From an uncultured Collinsella sp. (GTDB lineage Bacteria; Actinomycetota; Coriobacteriia; Coriobacteriales; Coriobacteriaceae), in assembly GCA_902496845.1 (NCBI GenBank), contig CABVCJ010000030.1, forward strand, positions 1 to 23,843: a stretch of DNA of 23,843 nucleotides, read 5' to 3'. A program made the translations under genes and the position numbers. Below, piece after piece: positions 1-6,393 of the stretch. Numbering within the stretch: position 1 is the first letter of the stretch; each line of letters starts with the position of its first letter. The notes beneath the pieces were generated by a model. The model was not told the origin of the DNA. It saw nothing but the letters and a program-made list of their open reading frames with translations, and did no database searches.

Positions 1-585
1 CGCCGCCGCAAGCGCGCGGCGTCCGTCGACAGCGGCGAGACTGCGGGCAAGAACGCTTCCCGCGAGCGCGAGGCTCAGCAGCCCCAGCAGCAAAACCGCG
101 GCGGTGGCATGAACCCCACGCGCCGTCGTCGCCGTCACCTGTCGAGCGAGGAGCGCGAGGACGCCTTCCGCGCCGCAGCTGCTCGCGAGGCCGGTGCCGC
201 TCTCAAGGGCGCCTCGGCCTCCGATGCGCCTGCTGATAAGGCTGGCAAGCCGCGTGGCGAGGAGGAGCGCGCACCGCGTCCGCGCCGCCGCCATTCCTCG
301 GGCACGCAGCAGAAGCCCTCGGTTCCTTCTGTGGCCGATCAGGTTTCGGATGGCGAAGTCAAGGTCACGCGCCGTCGCCCCGGCGATGGCGGAGGAGCTG
401 CCGCCAAGGCTTCGCACGGCGGCGCTCGCGACGAGTGCGAACCGCGTGAGGATCGCGGCGGCGAGGGCTCGACCGACCAGGGTCAAAAGCGTCGCCGTCG
501 CCGTCGCTCCCGCAAGCCGCGCCAGGACGGTGGCGAAGGCTCGACCCGCACCTCGTCCGCACCGCAACCGCCTGCCGGCGAATAA
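1..585 (+). CDS. C-terminal arginine-rich tail of a truncated protein
   Basis: The reading frame is open from the first base and stops with TAA at 583-585, so this is the 3' end of a gene that begins outside the window. The ATG at 109 is in frame but has no convincing ribosome binding site and is probably internal. The roughly 194 visible residues are low complexity, made of clusters of Arg/Lys (RRRRRH, KRRRRRRSRK) mixed with Gly, Ser, Glu and Ala, with no folded domain. Such basic disordered tails are typical of actinobacterial RNA-binding proteins, especially DEAD-box RNA helicases and RNase E/G-like proteins, and would be expected to bind RNA. The helicase assignment is only a guess because the catalytic core is missing. 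The codon bias and amino-acid pattern are consistent with real coding. Confidence 0.6.
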   Translation, partial: RRRKRAASVDSGETAGKNASREREAQQPQQQNRGGGMNPTRRRRRHLSSEEREDAFRAAAAREAGAALKGASASDAPADKAGKPRGEEERAPRPRRRHSSGTQQKPSVPSVADQVSDGEVKVTRRRPGDGGGAAAKASHGGARDECEPREDRGGEGSTDQGQKRRRRRRSRKPRQDGGEGSTRTSSAPQPPAGE

Positions 586-647
586 CGTCCGTAAGCGGAT
601 GTAACCCGCCTGACCCCAGCACCTCTGGGTATCATGGCTCTACACCG

Positions 648-683
648 ACAACCCTCCCTTCGCCTTCGCGTAGGGAGGGTTGT
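648..683 (+). promoter_or_regulatory. 12-bp perfect hairpin that contains the comF ribosome binding site
   Basis: Bases 648-659 and 672-683 are exact reverse complements, with a 12-nt loop. The right arm contains AGGGAGG at 672-678, which is the only good Shine-Dalgarno sequence for the comF ATG at 687 (spacing about 8). No run of T follows the right arm, so it is a poor intrinsic terminator. Two readings remain: a 3' end structure for the upstream gene, or a translational switch that hides the comF binding site. Confidence 0.6.
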
Positions 684-686
684 GTC

Positions 687-1493
687 ATGAAGAGACATCT
701 GAACGTATTGACTCGCTTGCAGGGCGCAGGCGTCCTACCGTTTGCGGACGAATTGCTACCGCTTGCCGAGCGCGCGACGTATGAGGCGCTCGAGGCGTTG
801 TCGCCCACGCGATGCGCTGGCTGCGAGCGTTCCGGTGCGCTGATCTGCCAGGATTGTCTGGCATCGCTCGCGCTCATCGATCCGTGTCATAGTTGCATCC
901 GATGCGGCGCCCCGTTTGGGGATTTGCTGTGTACCGAGTGCTCGGTCGAGGGCACGTCTTCGGCAATGGCCGAGGCGCTCGATCGCTGCCTGGCGTGTGC
1001 CGTCTATGCACATCCGCTGCCGCGCATCATCAAGGCGTACAAGGATGCGGGCGAGCGCCGTCTGGCACCGTATCTGGCGGAGTTGCTCTACGACACTGCC
1101 TTGCATGCCCAGGTGGCAGCATCCGATCGCTACGGCAGCGTGCTGTCCGGCGCCGACGCGGTGGTATTTGTGCCCGCGACTGCGGCAGCGTTTCGGCGGC
1201 GTGGGTTCGATCATATGGAAGCAATCGCGCGCTCGTTTTGCAATCTTTCGGGTGTCCCGTTGCTGGACGCCCTGGTTAAATACGGTCATGGTGACCAGCG
1301 AGAGCTCGGTCGCGATGAGCGCCGGGAGCATGCCTGGGGCATGTACGAGACGGTCGAGGATGTGCGCGGCCGCCGTCTGCTGCTCATCGATGATGTCATT
1401 ACCACGGGCGCGACCATGGCGGCGGCCTCGACGGAGCTCAAGCGTGCCGGCGCCGCGGCAGTCGATGGTCTCGCTATCGCACGCGTCTGGTAG
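687..1493 (+). CDS. comF: ComF family phosphoribosyltransferase-like protein
   Basis: A 268-residue ComF/GntX-type protein. The N-terminus has a cysteine cluster in CxxC pairs (C43/C46, C54/C57, C67/C70/C73, C82/C85), the zinc-ribbon part of this family. The C-terminal half is a type I phosphoribosyltransferase fold with the PRPP-binding motif LLLIDDVITTGAT at about 231-243. ComF proteins are cytoplasmic and needed for DNA uptake during transformation in several Gram-positive bacteria; many homologues sit in genomes without known competence and their reaction is not established. Length is a little above the usual 220-240 residues. The ATG at 687 follows AGGGAGG inside a hairpin. The next gene begins 10 bases after the stop, suggesting co-transcription. 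Confidence 0.93.
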   Translation: MKRHLNVLTRLQGAGVLPFADELLPLAERATYEALEALSPTRCAGCERSGALICQDCLASLALIDPCHSCIRCGAPFGDLLCTECSVEGTSSAMAEALDRCLACAVYAHPLPRIIKAYKDAGERRLAPYLAELLYDTALHAQVAASDRYGSVLSGADAVVFVPATAAAFRRRGFDHMEAIARSFCNLSGVPLLDALVKYGHGDQRELGRDERREHAWGMYETVEDVRGRRLLLIDDVITTGATMAAASTELKRAGAAAVDGLAIARVW

Positions 1494-1503
1494 GGGTGGT
1501 TTT

Positions 1504-2616
1504 GTGGCAGTGAAGATTGCGCGGCGCATCGAGCCGACAAGCGAGCAACTGGCGGCCTCCGTAATCCTGACCGGCGCCTCGGCGCTGCGCATGATGCGCG
1601 CCGAGCGCCGAAAAATGGGTTACATCAGCTGGAGGGACCTCGATCCCGATGAAGAGCGCCGTGTGCTGCACGCATCGTCGCCCTCGGCCGAGGACATCTA
1701 TCTTCCCGATTTGGTGAGGATCGGGGCCGTGAGTGGCGAGGTTCAAGAAGACCTGTGCCTGCTGGTGGGGTCGGCGAAGCAGCGTCGCCGCATGCCTGGT
1801 GCAAGCTGGTCCGTTTGTTCTACAGGCCTGCCGGACGCCTCGATTTTGGAGGTGGAGCCGGGGGTGTACAGCTTGTCTCCCGAGGCCCTCTGCGTAGCCG
1901 TTGCGCGCGAAGTCGGCTGCATCCAGGCATTTGCCCTGGCCCAGGAGCTGTGCTCCAAGATTTCGCTGAGCGATCGCGGGCAGTATCTGCCCCCTTACAG
2001 CTCGCCCACCGTGAACAGGCTGGCAAAGGATAGGGACCATCCGTCAGATGTCGGTTACTTTGAGGTCGAGCCAGTGCTGACGCCCGATCGCTTGGCAGAT
2101 TACCTTGCGGCATGCAAGGGGAGCGCGGCCAAGCAGCTGCGGCGGCTGTGCCCTTATCTGTCGGAAAACCTGCGCTCACCCATGGAATGCATCATGCTTG
2201 CCATGTTTTCGCTTCCGTTTTCCTATGGCGGATTTGCCTGCGGTCCCTTTAAGACCGATCACAAGATCGAGTTCAACGACCGTGCGCAGGCGATCTCGGG
2301 GATGCCGTATGCGGTTTGCGATGCCTATCAGGAAGCAGCTCGGTTTGACCTGGAATACAACGGTGAGCAGGGGCATTCGTCTCACGGCGGGCGCATTCAC
2401 GATGAAAAACGCAATACGGGTTTGGCGTCCATGGGGATCGAGGTCGCGACGGTCAACAACGAGATGCTCTGTGACATGGAGGCGTTAGAGGCACTCGCAT
2501 GGCGCATATACCAACGCATGGGCAAACGATATCGCAACCGTGTTGACGCTTGCAGAAAGAAACAAGAGGCGCTATTTAACACGCTGCGGGCGTGTTTTGG
2601 GCTTAAATCCGCCTAA
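1504..2616 (+). CDS. Hypothetical protein with PD-(D/E)XK / DUF559-like C-terminus
   Basis: A 370-residue protein. The start chosen is GTG 1504, preceded by GGGGTGG at 1493-1499; a second in-frame GTG lies at 1510. The open frame extends further upstream but overlaps comF and is not used. There is no signal peptide or membrane segment. Residues 225-260 read SPMECIMLAMFSLP..GG..., and residues 281-316 show FDLEYNGEQGH followed by D300, R303 and MGIEVATV. This is the spacing of DUF559/Vsr-like nuclease folds (acid-x-E..H, then D..R..L..G..V). DUF559-type domains in Coriobacteriia often occur in multi-copy hypothetical proteins, some linked to AbiEi-like antitoxins. The N-terminal 220 residues resemble nothing I can name. 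Nuclease activity is inference; the canonical catalytic triad is not fully evident. It lies 10 bases behind comF. Confidence 0.8.
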   Translation: MAVKIARRIEPTSEQLAASVILTGASALRMMRAERRKMGYISWRDLDPDEERRVLHASSPSAEDIYLPDLVRIGAVSGEVQEDLCLLVGSAKQRRRMPGASWSVCSTGLPDASILEVEPGVYSLSPEALCVAVAREVGCIQAFALAQELCSKISLSDRGQYLPPYSSPTVNRLAKDRDHPSDVGYFEVEPVLTPDRLADYLAACKGSAAKQLRRLCPYLSENLRSPMECIMLAMFSLPFSYGGFACGPFKTDHKIEFNDRAQAISGMPYAVCDAYQEAARFDLEYNGEQGHSSHGGRIHDEKRNTGLASMGIEVATVNNEMLCDMEALEALAWRIYQRMGKRYRNRVDACRKKQEALFNTLRACFGLKSA

Positions 2617-2650
2617 CAATGCTTGAAAACAGGGGGTTGGATATACACTC

Positions 2651-2867
2651 TGGCCAAAATATAGCAAATATGAGTACTGCTACAAAATAAGTAACAGCAA
2701 AATCAGTGATTTTGGGATTGAAAGACGGTGTAGATTAGAAAGATAATAAACAAATGTGGAATATCCTGGCACCAATCTGACGTCACGGAGCGTGAGAACT
2801 GCTTGCAGAGCCAAGAATTCCTGCCATTAATTTGGTAACAGTACTCATATTTGCTATATTTTGGCCA
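2651..2867. mobile_element. Candidate MITE-like element with 29-bp terminal inverted repeats
   Basis: Bases 2651-2679 and 2839-2867 are perfect 29-base inverted repeats beginning and ending in TGGCCA. Partial pairing continues inward for about ten more bases. The 217-bp unit is clearly AT-rich compared with its GC-rich surroundings, contains no open frame of note, and has an inner palindrome at 2698-2714 (8-bp arms). Size, termini and composition fit a non-autonomous miniature transposable element or a dispersed intergenic repeat. No transposase is nearby and I see no clear target-site duplication, so mobility is not shown. Confidence 0.55.
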
Positions 2868-2989
2868 CGGCACCCTAAGACGGGTGCCTCGGGGCTCCCC
2901 ATAGGGGGAGTAACGGGTTCAATCAGGGCACGTGTGGCCCGCTACGACCTGCGAAATCTGTACTCGCGATGCGAATAACGTCCCTAACC
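2868..2989. other. GC-rich non-coding spacer with small hairpins
   Basis: Between the inverted-repeat element and the promoter lie two compact stems: 2869-2889 (GGCACCC/GGGTGCC) and about 2895-2911 (CTCCCC/GGGGAG). Neither is followed by a T run. No gene is evident. It could be part of the same mobile unit or the upstream part of a regulatory region. Confidence 0.35.
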
Positions 2990-3018
2990 TTAAACTATAG
3001 CTTGAACTTAGCTATAAT
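2990..3018 (+). promoter_or_regulatory. Sigma-70-type promoter for the leader and lipoprotein gene
   Basis: The -35 box TTAAAC (2990-2995) and a perfect -10 box TATAAT (3013-3018) are separated by exactly 17 bases. Transcription would begin near 3025, giving a leader of about 340 nt before the lipoprotein start. Confidence 0.65.
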
Positions 3019-3024
3019 GCGCTA

Positions 3025-3349
3025 CGTTCCTGCCAGGCTGTGGTTGCGGACGGACGAAATGCCCATCCTAGTCCAAGACAGACGCGGTCAAAGGGATCCA
3101 CGTAAGCGACCGCGTGCGCGCGGCGCGATCATGGCGCGTCCTAGATGTAAGCCGCACCGTCCGTTCTACTTTCTTTGGGGCAATACCGCCTCGCGGGCGA
3201 GCGGGCCAGTCGTGAAGGTGGCTGCGGCCTCCCGAGCAAACGCCCCGGTGCGCAAGTGTGGGGTCAAATACCAGGTCAGCTGGTGGGAACAACCCGATAT
3301 TCCGTGCAGGGCACGGATCGTATACGACACAGAAGGCAGGGTAGTGGAC
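3025..3349 (+). ncRNA. Candidate structured leader RNA upstream of the lipoprotein gene
   Basis: The stretch after the promoter is GC-rich with many nested complementary segments: an outer 7-bp stem 3050-3056/3158-3164, a second stem 3064-3071/3141-3147 with one bulge, an 8-bp hairpin 3082-3089/3108-3115, a hairpin 3190-3200, a hairpin 3270-3284, and a 7-bp hairpin 3301-3317 with a 3-nt loop. An open frame from 2969 runs through it, but it would start upstream of the -10 box and has no protein-like features before the signal peptide. I looked for the signature sequences of RNase P RNA, tmRNA and SRP RNA and did not find them. The gene after next is hpf/raiA, so the raiA-motif RNA described in Firmicutes and Actinobacteria is a candidate identity, but I cannot confirm it by eye. 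Confidence 0.42.
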
Positions 3350-3367
3350 ATGGTGAGGGGCAGCTTG

Positions 3368-4360
3368 ATGCATGCGGCTCGGTTGGGTGCTGGGACCGCG
3401 GCGGTCATTGCCGTTTTGGGCCTGAGCGGATGCGCGTTCAATCCACTGTCCACGTTCACGACGCCCACGATCGACCAGATCGAGCGCGAGACCGTTACCC
3501 CCACGGTGTCGGACGACGCCCTGGTCACGCCGGGAACCCTGACGGTCGCCCTCGATACTTCCGATGCTCCGCAAGCCATGCAGGATGCCGACGGAAACCT
3601 CACGGGCTATGCGGTCGATGCCGCTCGTGCCCTCGCATGCCGCATGGGTCTCAAGGTTGCCTTTGTCGATGCGTCCTCGGCCGATTCCGCGCTCAGCGAT
3701 AAAAAGGCTGACATTTTCATTGGCGACATCAAGTCTGCAGGCGGCGACATCAGCTCGCTTGGCACCTGTCTGTACGATGCTGCCGCCGTGTTCGGCAAGA
3801 CCAGCGACGGAGAGTCCCCGAGTGTCTCAACCGACACACTCAACACTGCTACCTTGGGCGTTCAGACTTCCTCGGCCTCGCAGGAAGCGCTTGCCAAGCA
3901 GAGCATCACGGCCAACCAAAAGACCTTCTCCAACATCAACGAGTGCTTCGAGGCACTCGAGTCGGGCGAGGTCGATTACGTGATCTGTGATTCCACGGCC
4001 GGTGGTTACCTCGCGCGCCTGATGAGCCAGATCTCCTATGTCGGCACGCTCGAGGCGCCCTCCACGCTTGGCGTCGCAGGCCTTAGCTCTAACGATGAGC
4101 TGTGCCGTGCCGTGAGTGATGCCCTCGACGGTATCACGGTCGACGGCACGCTCGAGGCGGTCCACTGCGTCTGGTATGGCCAAATGCCCTATGACCTTAC
4201 CGCCAAGACTGTTTCGGGGGCCAATGTGCAGGCATCCGACTCCACGTCCAACGAGACCGAGTCCTCCGATGGCGACGCCTCTGATAACAACGGCGACAGT
4301 CCGTCGTCTAGCCAGGAGGGCGCCATCACCGACGATGACATCAACAAGCTCAATAGCTAG
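3368..4360 (+). CDS. Extracellular solute-binding lipoprotein (SBP family 3-like)
   Basis: A 330-residue lipoprotein. The signal peptide has a short basic N-region, a hydrophobic core and the lipobox LSGC, with C22 as the lipidation site. A family 3 periplasmic-binding-type domain follows (about residues 55-275): GTLTVALDTSDAPQAM, then GNLTGYAVDAARALACRMG and the typical ADIFIGDI segment, with the later EVDYVICDSTAG segment. The last 50 residues are a Ser/Asp/Asn-rich disordered tail, unusual for a transporter component. No permease or ATPase gene is adjacent, so it may be an orphan receptor or sensor rather than part of a local ABC transporter. The ATG at 3368 follows GAGGGG (3355-3360); ATG 3350 in the same frame is an alternative. 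Confidence 0.85.
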   Translation: MHAARLGAGTAAVIAVLGLSGCAFNPLSTFTTPTIDQIERETVTPTVSDDALVTPGTLTVALDTSDAPQAMQDADGNLTGYAVDAARALACRMGLKVAFVDASSADSALSDKKADIFIGDIKSAGGDISSLGTCLYDAAAVFGKTSDGESPSVSTDTLNTATLGVQTSSASQEALAKQSITANQKTFSNINECFEALESGEVDYVICDSTAGGYLARLMSQISYVGTLEAPSTLGVAGLSSNDELCRAVSDALDGITVDGTLEAVHCVWYGQMPYDLTAKTVSGANVQASDSTSNETESSDGDASDNNGDSPSSSQEGAITDDDINKLNS

Positions 4361-4426
4361 TTATTGGTAGGGGTGGCGTCTGCCATACACCGAACAAGGC
4401 GCTTCTTCACGGTTTCAACACGCATG

Positions 4427-4466
4427 GCCGGGTCTCCCAAATAGGGGAGCCCGGCTTTTCTATTTT
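4427..4466 (+). terminator. Intrinsic terminator after the lipoprotein gene
   Basis: The stem GCCGGG + CTCCC pairs with GGGAG + CCCGGC (4427-4455), with one bulged T and a short A-rich loop. TTTTCTATTTT follows. Confidence 0.88.
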
Positions 4467-4677
4467 GGTAAAACTAGCAGGTCAAAGCTAATTTCCAGGA
4501 GAAAAATTAACTCCGTCGACGCCTTCCTATAGCGCACTTTGCCACGGAAAAGTGCGAGACTTCGGTATGCGGTATCAAGCAGTCGTTATTCGGGTCTTTG
4601 GGAATTCGCGTGATTAAATGCACGGCAATGGGTACATAGCCAGTACAGTAAGTCCCCGAGGCAGATTGGAGCCACGT
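4467..4677 (+). promoter_or_regulatory. hpf leader region
   Basis: About 210 bases between the terminator and hpf hold no gene. A weak promoter may be present (TTGGTA 4465-4470, 18 bases, TAATTT 4489-4494). An 8-bp hairpin occurs at 4533-4540/4549-4556 (CGCACTTT/AAAGTGCG). Because it directly precedes hpf/raiA, this stretch is the second place to test for a raiA-motif RNA. Confidence 0.35.
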
Positions 4678-5262
4678 ATGGATATCAAGGTTTCTGGACG
4701 CAAGACGACGGTAACCGATGCTCTGCGTGCGCATGTGGATGAGAAGATCGGCGAGGCGCTCAAGGTTTTCGATATCGAGCCCATGACGGTCGACGTTGTA
4801 CTTCGCTATGAGAAGAACCCCTCGAACCCCAACCCGGCAATCGTCGAGGTCACGGTTCGTGCCCGCGGCTCTGTGATTCGCGTTGCCGAGCACGGCTCAG
4901 ATATGTATGCCGCCATCGATCTCTCCGCCGATAAGGTCACCCGCCAGCTGCGCAAGTTCAAGACCAAGGTCGTGGACAACCGTCAGGGCGGTGCCAGCGC
5001 CGCGGATGTCGCGCCGGTCGAGCGCGTCGAGGATCTGGCCGACCTGCTGCTGCCCGAGGAAGAGGACGACCTGCTCGTCCGCGAGAAGGTTATCGATGTC
5101 ACTCCGATGACCGAGGAGCAGGCACTGGTGCAGACCGATCTGCTGGGTCACGACTTCTACGTGTTTGAGAACGCGACGACCGGCCTCATCAATGTGGTGT
5201 ATCACCGTAAGAATGGTGGATATGGCATCATCAAGCCTCGCATCGAAACACTTGACGAGTAA
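4678..5262 (+). CDS. hpf: Ribosome hibernation promoting factor, long form
   Basis: A 194-residue protein with the two-domain layout of long HPF. The N-terminal S30AE/YfiA domain (about 1-100) opens MDIKVSGRKTTVTDALRAHV and binds the decoding region of the 30S subunit. After a linker (about 100-135) comes the C-terminal dimerisation domain (about 136-192, VREKVIDVTPMTEEQAL ... LGHDFYVFENATTG..NVVYHRKNGGYGIIKP). Long HPF pairs two 70S ribosomes into inactive 100S dimers in stationary phase. The ATG at 4678 was chosen because GGAG (4668-4671) is well spaced before it and the conserved domain starts there. It is a single-gene unit with its own terminator. Confidence 0.96.
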   Translation: MDIKVSGRKTTVTDALRAHVDEKIGEALKVFDIEPMTVDVVLRYEKNPSNPNPAIVEVTVRARGSVIRVAEHGSDMYAAIDLSADKVTRQLRKFKTKVVDNRQGGASAADVAPVERVEDLADLLLPEEEDDLLVREKVIDVTPMTEEQALVQTDLLGHDFYVFENATTGLINVVYHRKNGGYGIIKPRIETLDE

Positions 5263-5266
5263 AATA

Positions 5267-5323
5267 CGTTAACTTGCATGAGTTAACGGTTGGCGGCCAT
5301 CCCATGCGGGTGGCCGCCTTTTT
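5267..5323 (+). terminator. Intrinsic terminator after hpf, with an upstream inverted repeat
   Basis: The terminator stem GGCGGCCA (5292-5299) pairs with TGGCCGCC (5311-5318) and is followed by TTTTT. Just before it, CGTTAACT (5267-5274) and AGTTAACG (5281-5288) form a second 8-bp inverted repeat. The next gene's ribosome binding site begins only five bases after the T run. Confidence 0.9.
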
Positions 5324-5341
5324 ACGTAAGGAGTCGCTTTG

Positions 5342-6295
5342 ATGGACAAGGCCGCATCCACCGGTCATTCGAACCGTTGCCGCATCGTCGTCGATACCTG
5401 CTGCGACTTTAGCCCCGAGGTCGCCGCGAACCTCGATGTCGATATCTTGGGCTTCCCCTTCATTATCGATGGCGAGGAGCGCACGGATGACATCTGGTCG
5501 AGCATCACACCCAAGGAGTTCTACGATCGCATGCGCGCCGGTGCCCGCGTGTCCACCTCGGCTGTGTCGCTCGGTCGCTATATCGAGTTCTTTACCGAGT
5601 GCGCCAAAGAGGGCACGCCCACGGTCTACCTGTGCTTTACCTCGGCGCTGTCGTCGAGCTACAACTCCGCGTGCCAGGCGGCGGATGCCGTGCGCGCCGA
5701 GTATCCCAACTTTGAGCTTTACGTGGTCGACAACGCTCTGCCCTGCGCGACCGGCGCGCTCTTGGCGCTCGAGGCCGTGCGCCAGCGTTCGGCGGGACTG
5801 ACCGCCAAGCAGCTGGTCGATTGGGCAAACGAGGCAAAGACCTACGTCCACGGCTACTTTACGCTCGAGAGCTTCGACGCACTGGCTGCCGGCGGCCGCA
5901 TTCCGCCCGCGGCGGCGCAGCTCACGGCAAAACTCGACGTCAAGCCCGAGCTCTCCTACGACCTGGCCGGCTCGCTGTCGCTGATCGGCGTCAACCGCGG
6001 CCGCAAGAAGGCGCTCAAGTCCATCCTCAAGTCGTTCCGCGAGAACTACGTGCCCGATCGCACCATGCCCATCGCCATCATGACGGCCGATGCCGAAAAG
6101 GACGGCGACTGGCTCGAAGCTGCCATTCGCAAGGAGGAGGGCTGCGCCGACGTCACGATCATTCGAAGCTCCGTGGGCCCCACCATCGGCTCGCATGTGG
6201 GTCCCGGCATGGTGGCCTGCGCGTTTTGGGGTAAGAACCGCGCCGACAGGGCGTCTCTTTCCGATCGCATCGCTCGCCGCGTGCGCGGCCAGTAG
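5342..6295 (+). CDS. DegV family fatty-acid-binding protein
   Basis: A 317-residue cytoplasmic DegV (DUF194) protein of normal family length. The N-terminal domain starts RIVVDTCCDFSPEVA, has the VSTSAVS signature (usual form sTSxPS) near residue 75, and CFTSALSSSYNSA. The C-terminal half has the lipid-pocket segments GYFTLESFDALAAGGRI, a KPELSYDLAG strand and the closing SSVGPTIGSHVGPGMVACAFWG. The best studied family members (FakB) bind a fatty acid and present it to the FakA kinase; other members have unknown ligands, and no fakA-like gene is nearby. ATG 5342 is preceded by AAGGAG (5328-5333). Confidence 0.95.
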   Translation: MDKAASTGHSNRCRIVVDTCCDFSPEVAANLDVDILGFPFIIDGEERTDDIWSSITPKEFYDRMRAGARVSTSAVSLGRYIEFFTECAKEGTPTVYLCFTSALSSSYNSACQAADAVRAEYPNFELYVVDNALPCATGALLALEAVRQRSAGLTAKQLVDWANEAKTYVHGYFTLESFDALAAGGRIPPAAAQLTAKLDVKPELSYDLAGSLSLIGVNRGRKKALKSILKSFRENYVPDRTMPIAIMTADAEKDGDWLEAAIRKEEGCADVTIIRSSVGPTIGSHVGPGMVACAFWGKNRADRASLSDRIARRVRGQ

Positions 6296-6393
6296 GCAAG
6301 CGCTGCGTCCGTAATCGCCCTCGACTCACAGCCCAAACGCTGGCACCGAGTATTCAACCTGGTAACAACAGCCAACCCAAAAGGAAAGGTTTC

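Noticed and set aside
2868..3349. RNase P RNA, tmRNA or SRP RNA
   Set aside because: The GAAAGTCC-type P4 segment, the tRNA-like 3' end with a tag frame, and the GGAAGGAAGCAGC-type SRP loop were all looked for and not found.
2969..3367. N-terminal extension of the lipoprotein to ATG 2969
   Set aside because: The extension would start upstream of the -10 box, lacks protein-like character and would bury the signal peptide and lipobox inside the protein.
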